From: Temnopleurus reevesii
Lineage: Eukaryota > Echinodermata > Echinoidea > Temnopleuroida > Temnopleuridae
NCBI GenBank assembly: GCA_036244855.1
Contig: BQKZ01004807.1
Location: forward strand, 2,286 to 12,750
Direction: 5' to 3'
Length of the DNA stretch: 10,465 bases
The translations under genes were made by a program, and so were the position numbers. Shown here in pieces: positions 1 through 6,066 of this stretch. The notes under the pieces are model-generated. The model did not search any database. It saw nothing but the letters and a program-made list of their open reading frames with translations, and was not told the origin of the DNA. Within the stretch, counting starts at the first letter, position 1. Every line of letters starts with the position of its first letter.

Positions 1-81
1 TCGCGGTTCGTGGACGATGCTCCGCATCGTCGTTGGCTCAAACCCCCCCCCCCCCTTGGAAAAAAGCTAGATCCGCCCCTG
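1..81 (-). mobile_element. Terminal fragment of a hAT-like MITE
   Basis: Read on the minus strand, this stretch begins CAGGGGCGGATCTAGC, the kind of end seen on many hAT-type non-autonomous elements. It is followed by a T-rich stretch, a 13-base G run (13 C at 43-55 on the plus strand) and a perfect 8-bp hairpin, GACGATGC-TCC-GCATCGTC, at 13-31. The other end and the target duplication lie outside the window, so only this end can be judged. The family assignment comes from memory of such ends and was not searched. Confidence 0.5.
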
Positions 82-560
82 ACTTGAAGTACGCAGAGAT
101 GATTTTGAGCTTTTACAACGTACGAGTAACGTGCGGACGTTATGATTTCATTGTGCATATGTTTTGTACGCCGATGATACGCTAAACGGGAATCGAAACA
201 TGTTTCACATAAGTTAACACTTCGTTCGAGACAACATTATACATATGTCTATTCTTTATGAATACGCCAGGATATGTTAAAGGTACGCTTTATTACGTCG
301 GGCACACGCTGACATAAGACGTCAAGTTGTGAGGTATTTCGACGTACGAGTAACGGTTGTAAGACGATGTTGTGAGACGTTATGTAATGTCCCTATAACT
401 TAACTGTAAGAAATTTCATTCCTTCTTATTCTATGGAGATAAAATTATGTAGAACACATTGACCACGCCCGTTCAGTGAATAACCAGGGAAGCCATTTCC
501 TTTTGTGTTCATGAGGCTATTGTGCATGCTTGAATGCAGTTGTTTACTTTGTGCAGTAGG
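82..560. other. Intergenic stretch, no gene seen
   Basis: No long open frame or recognisable RNA gene is visible. A 13-base word, CGTACGAGTAACG, occurs twice (119-131 and 342-354), each time followed by a GACGTTATG within about 35 bases. This suggests a very degraded duplication of roughly 40-60 bp, but it is too short to name. Confidence 0.5.
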
Positions 561-625
561 CCGGTTAGATTAAAATGTATGCACGTTTCTTGCTAACTAC
601 CATAGTTACCATCCATACTAGTAAC
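561..625 (+). mobile_element. Truncated AATAGGCGGG-family MITE (left part only)
   Basis: The segment GTTAGATTAAAATGTATGCACGTTTCTTGC... followed by ATAGTTACC and AGTAACA matches the left half of the family seen complete at 6546-6741 and 8698-8955. It stops abruptly where the next copy starts with its terminal AATAGGCGGGTTTA at 626. That arrangement fits either an insertion of one copy into another or a recombination join. Confidence 0.55.
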
Positions 626-802
626 AATAGGCGGGTTTACTAATATATTCAAATTAACGCGCACTTCTTACTAACTAACGTGGTATTCCATAAACCGGTT
701 CATAACAATAGGAATACGATGAGTGGAATCAAATTTGCATACATTACTTGTTGATTATGTCGAACAAGCCTCGGTCAAGCTTTTGGATAAAACCCGCCTA
801 TT
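626..802 (+). mobile_element. AATAGGCGGG-family MITE, copy A (both ends present)
   Basis: A 177-bp element with terminal inverted repeats AATAGGCGGGTTTA at the left and TAAAACCCGCCTATT at the right. Internal landmarks shared with the other copies are ACGTGGTATTCC, AAACCGGTT, AAATTTGCATACATTA and a variant of TATGTCGGGCAAGCCTCGG (here with AACAAG). It lacks the ~50 bp that other copies carry between the CCTCGGTCAAGCTTTT motif and the right end. No coding capacity is present, so any mobility would depend on an enzyme encoded elsewhere. No clear target duplication was found. Confidence 0.7.
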
Positions 803-888
803 TCCTTTGGCCTTTCTGCTCACAGTGCATTAATAGCCAAATTGAGACAAGGGAATATGCCATGGAATATCAACCTCGTAGAAGTTGC

Positions 889-1111
889 AATAGGCGGGTT
901 AACTATTAGATGAAAATCTTTCACATTCTCTACACATAATTGTTGTTCTTAACAATCCAAAAGCTTGCCCGAGGCTTGGCCGACATAGCAACATGAAATG
1001 TATGAAAACTGAATACCACGTATGGTAGTTCAATTGTTGCCAAAAGGTTTGAAGAATACCCGGTAACTGTGTTCGTTGGAAGAAACGCGCATAAATTTGA
1101 ATCTAGTAGAC
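889..1111 (-). mobile_element. AATAGGCGGG-family MITE, copy B, inverted, one end lost
   Basis: The right terminal repeat appears in reverse as AATAGGCGGGTTAA at 889. It is followed by the reverse complement of the family core (AAGCTTGCCCGAGGCTTGGC, then GACATAGCAAC), then GAATACCACGT, GAAGAATACCCGGTAACTGTG and GAAACGCGCATAAATTTGAATCTA. The expected AACCCGCCTATT end is missing: homology stops at about 1111, exactly where the 69-bp tandem array begins. Confidence 0.65.
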
Positions 1112-1318
1112 TACTTTTTCCCTGTCCATATACCTGTATACCCCAGACAAAAATAGCGCGTATAGAATGGCCTGACAACTTACTTTTTCCCTGTCCATAT
1201 ACCTGTATACCCCAGACAAAAATAGCGCGTATAGAATGGCCTGACAACTTACTTTTTCCCTGTCCATATACCTGTATACCCCAGACAAAAATAGCGCGTA
1301 TAGACAGATAGAATGGCC
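1112..1318. repeat. 69-bp tandem repeat, three near-identical copies
   Basis: Starts of the word TACTTTTTCCCTGTCC at 1112, 1181 and 1250 give a period of 69 bp. The copies are essentially identical through TATACCCCAGACAAAAATAG. The third differs near its end by an extra ACAGATAG before GAATGGCCTGA. Because 69 is a multiple of three, every frame stays open across the array on both strands. This explains the apparent 80-, 61- and 185-residue open frames here, which show the same 23-residue repeat and should not be read as genes. Confidence 0.9.
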
Positions 1319-2500
1319 TGAGACTGGCCATCGGAGCCCATCTATTCAAGACAAACTTACCCATAAGCACAGGATGGTTTTGGTCGAATAAAACACTCGA
1401 ACATGAACTTTGCACATGAAGCCATCGACTCCCCAAACTGGGCAATCTCCTCACGAAGTCTACGGGATGTGCATACATGTAATTCATAAATCCATGGGCT
1501 AATCACAAATATCCCATACAAGAAATAAAATCATACCATTCAATTGATGCCATTCAACTTTCACTTACCCTAAAATGACTGATTAAAAAGGTTCACATGC
1601 ATGATAAGAGTCTCTTGAAACCAAAAACTTTAGGTCGCTACAAGTCTTCAAGACGTGCATTATCTGGCACAACTAAATGATATCTCGTACAGAAGATTCA
1701 TGAGACTAGAGCATCGTTGCTCAAAAATACATGTAGTTCTAGTCATCAATATATACAAACTCTCCTCCCATGCCTACCGCGTCCTCCGGCTTACATCGTC
1801 ATGCTTTATCACATGTGCTCAAGATATTAACCCTCGATGAAGTCTTAGTAATGTAGGGCCAATTACTTTCAATGAAAGAGGTAAGTAAGGCCAAAAGAAT
1901 TATGTGGATCGATACCCAAGACCGAACGACCCCCCAACATGGCCCCATATGATTTGTTATTTTTTTAAAAAAAACAATCACATTAACATTATAGGAAAAC
2001 ACGAGAAAAAATCTGAAAAGTCTTTTACAAACGTTGTAGGACTTTCCAGTATATTCACAGTCTTATTTTTCACATTCTGTTCTAAATTAATAAGAAAAAC
2101 ACAACATGAGTTGACCGACGAGTCACTCTTAGACATCCAAACACTTTTTTTTTGCTTTGTGTGCATCAGAAAGTCGATTATGGCTCGCGCCTTGATGATT
2201 TTAAAGAATAGTTTCGACATGAAAAAGACATGCGAGGAAACACGTGAGTCCGGGAAGAAAGTGTTTACATTTTCGAGTGGACAATAGTGTAATTATCTCC
2301 CTCCAATAGGAGAGAAATCATCATTCTCACGCAATATTTGTCAAAAGGCATTGCCCTTCTCTAAAACCCCAAATTGGCCCTCTTTTATTCTTTCAATGCC
2401 CTTTTGTTATCTCCCTACTTGAGTCGTTAACCATTCGTCTCACGCAAAATGCCGAATTGCAAATTCTTAAATTCTTCGTTCACAGAGACAAGGGGCAAGG
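1319..2500. other. Unannotated AT-rich stretch
   Basis: I see no supported gene, repeat family or RNA here. The longest open frame runs 1904-2287 on the plus strand (127 codons). It is rich in Lys, Phe and Ser, runs through homopolymers (T and A runs near 1960-1975 and a T run near 2145), and overlaps an 80-codon frame on the other strand. No domain is recognisable and no splice-site pattern or promoter points to it, so I treat it as fortuitous. Confidence 0.5.
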
Positions 2501-2690
2501 CCGCTTTTAAATAATATAAATAACTTAATACATTATCAATTATTAGTTCATTAAGTCCGTTCACTTCAGACTGAATAAATTGATGAATTAACGAATTGTT
2601 AATTATATTATTAGATTATTAAATCATCAAATTGTTAATTCAGTTCAGTTCAGACTTTATTTCTATCAATCATTAAAAAGAAATTTAAGA
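2500..2690. repeat. AT-rich low-complexity tract
   Basis: Very AT-rich sequence built of recurring ATTAAT, TTGTTAATT and ATTATTAGATTATTAAAT words, ending in CAGTTCAGTTCAGACTTTATTTC. GAATTGTTAATTA (near 2592) and AAATTGTTAATTC (near 2629) are imperfect copies of one word. It may be a decayed repeat or the edge of a retroelement, but neither can be shown. Confidence 0.4.
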
Positions 2691-2823
2691 AAATGATGAT
2701 ATTTACAATGTAAACACATGTACAATGGATTTTGTTTTGTACGAAGAACTTGTAGAACGTATAACCTCAGAAAAGAGAACCCTATATTGAGAAAAGGAAG
2801 TTCGTCAACATCTATAACTATTT

Positions 2824-2864
2824 TGCTGGACTCGGAAACTAAACTTACTTAGTGTAGTCCAGCA
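2824..2864. repeat. Inverted repeat, 9-bp perfect stem
   Basis: TGCTGGACT (2824-2832) and AGTCCAGCA (2856-2864) are exact reverse complements separated by 23 bases. No associated gene is visible, so this could be part of a small palindromic element or chance. Confidence 0.5.
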
Positions 2865-3239
2865 TACTTGACCAGGATCGTTTTGTGTTGGTCCACTGAT
2901 TTAAGTCAGCACAGCTAGCATCAAGCTTTAATATTGGTAATAATCAGATATACGTATAAGTCATGCGTTTAATAGTCAAACAAATTAGTAAGCGACCGTC
3001 ACTTCGTGAAAATATGAACGTTTGTTACAAGTTTTGGCAGGCTAATTACCAAAAAAAGAGACAGACAGTTAGAAATTTGGTTAAAGAAGACTATAACCTT
3101 GATCGTGGGATTATGATATTCTATGTCATAGAATTTAAGTGCCCCCACATACCTGGAACTCTCCACCCCTCACAATTAAGAATAGTCAAACACTCTCTTC
3201 CTTTAAGAAGTGTCTCAAAACACACATTTTCTTGCAATT

Positions 3240-3416
3240 ATATGCTCCATTAATACGTTAACTTACTTGTTTGTAATCCATGTATTCACATCCTGTTATT
3301 TCTGTACATGTATGCATTTGTTGGCCTGTTCTGTATTTCTTCTACCTTCTCTAAAATGCGCTTTGAATCTTACGAAAAGGCGCTTTATAAATGCAAATTA
3401 TTAAAATTATTATTAT
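3240..3416 (+). mobile_element. Retroelement-like 3' end with ATT-rich tail
   Basis: A T-rich stretch (TGTATTCACATCC, GCATTTGTTGGCCTGTTCTG) leads into AAAATGCGCTTTGAATCTTACG, AAAAGGCGCTTTATAAATGC and a tail of AAATTATT/ATT units ending at about 3416. This end is typical of an abundant class of (ATT)n-tailed elements in marine invertebrates, possibly a non-LTR retrotransposon or SINE 3' end. A relative in the opposite orientation lies near 6966-7028. The left boundary is uncertain and no coding part remains. Confidence 0.5.
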
Positions 3417-3544
3417 AAGTCAACAAAAGCTTCTTCGGGGCCATCCTCGAGGTTACTGCTTGTATAACCACTGCTAACTTTATACTTATAAGTCTATTTT
3501 CCCTATCAATCGATTTGACGCTTATCAAATGACATCAGTCGTTT

Positions 3545-3745
3545 GCGCACCCCGGGTTTTGAGTCCCGGGGGTTCGATATTTTACGCCCCCACCCTTCGA
3601 AGAGCAACAAAAGTAAAGTATAACAGTAAAGTTTATTGGCTCACATTTGGCGCCCTTACCTCTGAAGCTCGGGCGCCCCAAAGCTCCCCGCCCCAAGGTG
3701 TGCGCATGTTAGTTGTAAAAAATATTACCCCCCCCCCCCCCCCCT
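3545..3745. repeat. GC-rich block with palindromes and a 17-C run
   Basis: Within AT-rich surroundings this block contains CCCCGGG-(8)-CCCGGGG (3550-3571), a GGCGCCC...GGGCGCC inverted pair near 3650-3680, and 17 consecutive C at 3728-3744. Between them, near 3612-3640, AGTAAAGTATAACAGTAAAG resembles AGTAAAGTATAAAGTAAAG near 9155-9175, which hints at a shared, decayed repeat. The 82-codon open frame that crosses it reads through the C run and is not credible as a protein. Confidence 0.45.
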
Positions 3746-4240
3746 TTAGAAACAAGGCACCTCCAGTCAAGACATAGGGGTTCCATCCTTCATATTCATG
3801 AGAATCCGCCAATCATTTTCTTCTTGTCTAGGCCTATAATTGAATCAAATGCAGGGAACCATTATATTACGCATGATTCAACAAATATGTCATTAATTCA
3901 TCATGCCGTCATCTTTATGCTGGTGGTGATGGTAGGTGATGTAAAGCGCACTAAATTCAATTGTGGGGAACCATGTTAAAACCGAAGTTGTATAGGCGAA
4001 TTTTCTATAAGCCATACAATAAGTTATAAATAGACTTAAATAGACGCAAATTGCTGCGTCATGTTTATGGATGCTGTGAATTTATCATGTTCTTGATATT
4101 CTTTGGCCTCTTTAAAAACGAAATATCCCCAGAATTTTTGTATTCATTTAAAATAAAAAGAGAAGAACACAAGCCCTTAAGTAGGGGATTAACGTCTTCA
4201 TTCTTGACCATCCCTCCCTTTTGCAAAAAGGTGGGTCCAC

Positions 4241-4838
4241 TTAAAGGGGAACTTCACCCAGCCATTGATGTGCGCTCAGTGGATGAAGAAAAATACAATG
4301 GTCAATCTGTGAAAATTTGGGCAAAATCCGATAATCCATTCAAAAGTTATGAATTTTCAAAGTTTTGATTTACACCCCTCATGGGCTCCTTAAATTGGCA
4401 AATGTACAGGCACAAAATGGCTGCCAACATGGAGAACTCTCCATTCACTTTGTACACAAAATTTCACATTTTCCTCTTTTTCCAGAAAAGTATACAAAAG
4501 TTTGTTTCTTCGGTTAAATATATTATAGCCACATCAATTCTGCAAGCATTCCAGAAAGAACGGTGTTGATTCCTCATTTGAAATATGATATTGATCCATT
4601 TTCAATAAATTTATATACAAAGTGAATGAGGAGTTCTCCATGTATGACATCACAGATTATGCTAATTGGCTATACGTTGCCAATTCAAGGATGCCCAGCA
4701 CAGGTGGAAATGATAACTTTGAAAATTCATAACTTTTGAACGGATTATCCGATTTTGCTCAAATTTTCACAGTTTGTTCATCTGATTTTTCTTCATTTAC
4801 CAACTATACATTATTGTCTGGGTGTAATTCCCCTTTAA
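4241..4838. mobile_element. TTAA-flanked fold-back element, 598 bp
   Basis: The element starts TTAAAGGGGAACTTCACCC and ends GGGTGTAATTCCCCTTTAA, with TTAA at both outer edges (4241-4244 and 4835-4838), as in TTAA-specific, piggyBac-like non-autonomous elements. The inverted arms are long, about 4241-4464 and 4607-4838. Matching blocks include CAAAATCCGATAATCC against GGATTATCCGATTTTG, AAAAGTTATGAATTTTC against GAAAATTCATAACTTTT, and CATGGAGAACT against AGTTCTCCATG. About 140 bp of unique loop remains. It has no transposase. The open frames at 4051-4368 and 4381-4569 lie largely within it and are not genes. Confidence 0.8.
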
Positions 4839-4904
4839 AGACTAAAAAATAAAACATTATTAAGTAAGCACACTCAAGGGGGGCGGAAAATTATTACAAC
4901 ATTT

Positions 4905-5042
4905 CTGGCAAGCCAAAAACAAAAGGCGTGCATATTCTATTCCGCTGTGAACTTGAGAAAATTAAGCATCGGGCAAGCTTTTGAGTTGGTAAGAAGGACC
5001 TTTGTGTATTCAAAGTGCGTAGAATGTACGTACCCGCCTATT
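4905..5042 (+). mobile_element. AATAGGCGGG-family MITE, right part only (copy C1)
   Basis: ATCGGGCAAGCTTTTGAGTTG, then GGACCTTTGTGTATTCAAAG and the terminal ACCCGCCTATTT (ending at about 5042) match the right half of the family. The left half is missing or too decayed to follow. Confidence 0.5.
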
Positions 5043-5044
5043 TA

Positions 5045-5180
5045 ACGACAATTATACTTTGAGTCCACGTTGCATACATTATTGTTACTATGTCGGGCAA
5101 GCCTCGGACATGCTATTTGATTGTCAATGCCAACCTTTGTGTATAATGAATGCATAAAATTGGCATAAACCAGCATATTG
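5045..5180 (+). mobile_element. AATAGGCGGG-family MITE, internal part (copy C2)
   Basis: It contains TGCATACATTATTGTTACTA directly followed by TGTCGGGCAAGCCTCGG, then TTTGATTGTCAATGCCAACC, TTTGTGTATAATGAATGCAT and AAAATTGGCATAAACC. This order matches copy F at 8698-8955, with 26 identical bases across the core. Both termini are degraded. It directly follows the right end of another copy, so two copies lie head to tail. Confidence 0.6.
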
Positions 5181-5379
5181 AACACCTGTTACTTTTTCTA
5201 AAACAAATCAAGATAATTAAATATAGATGAAAATTGTGGTGGGAGCCGTAAAGTGCAATATCAATAGCTCCAAACCAATATACCAATATCGTAATGTATT
5301 TAAATTTATTTACGTTTGCCCCAAGACGAAGTATGTATTCAGCTATCAGAAGGTAATGAGAATGCAATAGTCAGACTAC

Positions 5380-5540
5380 TACTTGCATACATTAACGTTG
5401 CTAGGTTGGACAAACATTGTAGTTTGACCAACCTAGCTATTCACATTCCTTTCATTTAAATAGGATTATCTTATATCAGGTGGACAAATAGTTTATCATT
5501 GTGCATTTGACAAAGAAGCGTGCATAAAATTTGAATAAAT
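5380..5540 (+). mobile_element. Possible very degraded AATAGGCGGG-family relative
   Basis: ACTTGCATACATTAACGTTGC at the left and GCGTGCATAAAATTTGAATA at the right resemble family landmarks at roughly the expected spacing. The diagnostic GGGCAAGCCTCGG core is absent, and a hairpin sits in its place (5400-5437). Membership is uncertain. Confidence 0.25.
5400..5437. repeat. 16-bp inverted repeat, one mismatch
   Basis: GCTAGGTTGGACAAAC (5400-5415) and GTTTGACCAACCTAGC (5422-5437) pair at 15 of 16 positions with a 6-base loop. No uridine tract or gene end points to a terminator role. It is most simply a small palindromic insertion. Confidence 0.6.
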
Positions 5541-5860
5541 TACAAAAGTCGCTATTCAAGGCTTGGACAACCACCTCGTTCCATTAATAATCACCCCCGA
5601 TTTTAAGCACCAACAGTTCCATTTAGCAGAACAAAGCTGATGAGGGAAGAATGACAATCATTTCAAACGACCACTTTCAATAAGCTCACTGATAACAATC
5701 ACGAGGGGACTCGCAGCCTCTTGCTTATTTATGAAAAAAGAGGCCAGACGTTTTTGTCAAATTAACGAATTAATATGAACAAGAATATTTGCAAACGGCT
5801 GTTTTCCTCCCCAAGTGAACTAGGTCGACCCGGAATTCCGTGAAACGCCCTGGAAGAGAC
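5541..5860. other. Upstream region of the candidate gene, nothing recognised
   Basis: No repeat family or open frame is supported here. The 66-codon minus-strand frame at 5770-5970 overlaps the promoter-like block and has no recognisable feature. Confidence 0.4.
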
Positions 5861-5864
5861 AATT

Positions 5865-6010
5865 CGTGATTGGACAATCGTGACTGGATCACGTGATATA
5901 TGGCGCCACATTGAAACGTGATCTCTCCATGAATGCACTCGTGTGTCGTTTCAACTGCACAAACACACACTCTCTCTATATATGCTTGGTGGATAGTTTG
6001 CTTTATTTAC
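5865..6010 (+). promoter_or_regulatory. Promoter-like block: inverted CCAAT, E-box, TATA
   Basis: Visible motifs in order are ATTGG (inverted CCAAT) at 5869-5873, the palindromic E-box TCACGTGA at 5889-5896, a CT-rich run ending in TATATATG at 5977-5984, and then exon 1 with its donor at 6067. If the TATA element is used, transcription would start about 30 bp downstream, near 6005-6015. TCACGTGA is the type of site bound by bHLH-zip factors of the USF/MITF/TFE class. The promoter role is inferred from motif order and position alone. Confidence 0.45.
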
Positions 6011-6066
6011 TCGTTTCGGAGATTTCTCCATTGCTTTGAGACCAATTCCAATGGCTACCTTATGAA
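6005..6066 (+). other. Candidate exon 1 (mostly 5' leader)
   Basis: It lies downstream of the TATA-like motif and ends TTATGAA|GTGAGT, a good donor. It contains ATG GCT ACC TTA TGA (6051-6065), a four-codon frame whose stop overlaps the next ATG (6062). Such an overlapping short upstream frame could lower or couple translation of the main frame. The 5' boundary is an estimate from the TATA position. Confidence 0.4.

Noticed and set aside
1112..1318. CRISPR-like array
   Set aside because: The repeats are directly adjoining 69-bp units with no unique spacers, and the context is eukaryotic.
930..1487. 185-codon minus-strand frame and 80-codon plus-strand frame over the tandem array
   Set aside because: Length comes from a 69-bp period that keeps all frames open. 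The predicted residues merely repeat, and the rest covers a MITE copy.
1904..2287. 127-codon plus-strand frame, with an 80-codon minus-strand frame beneath it
   Set aside because: No recognisable domain, homopolymer-driven residues, no promoter or splice context. The two strands are open together, as expected by chance in low-complexity DNA.
2963..3404. 96- and 64-codon plus-strand frames
   Set aside because: The second lies in the retroelement-like 3' end and the first shows no domain, codon pattern or splice support.
3548..3600. tRNA-like B-box (GGTTCGATA) near a stem-forming GC segment
   Set aside because: No T-arm of 5-bp stem and 7-base loop can be drawn, and no A-box, anticodon arm or acceptor stem is present.
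3529..3777. 82-codon frame in the GC-rich block
   Set aside because: It reads through a 17-C run and palindromes, so the poly-Pro stretch is an artefact of the homopolymer.
4051..4569. 105- and 62-codon plus-strand frames
   Set aside because: Most of their length is inside the arms of the TTAA fold-back element.
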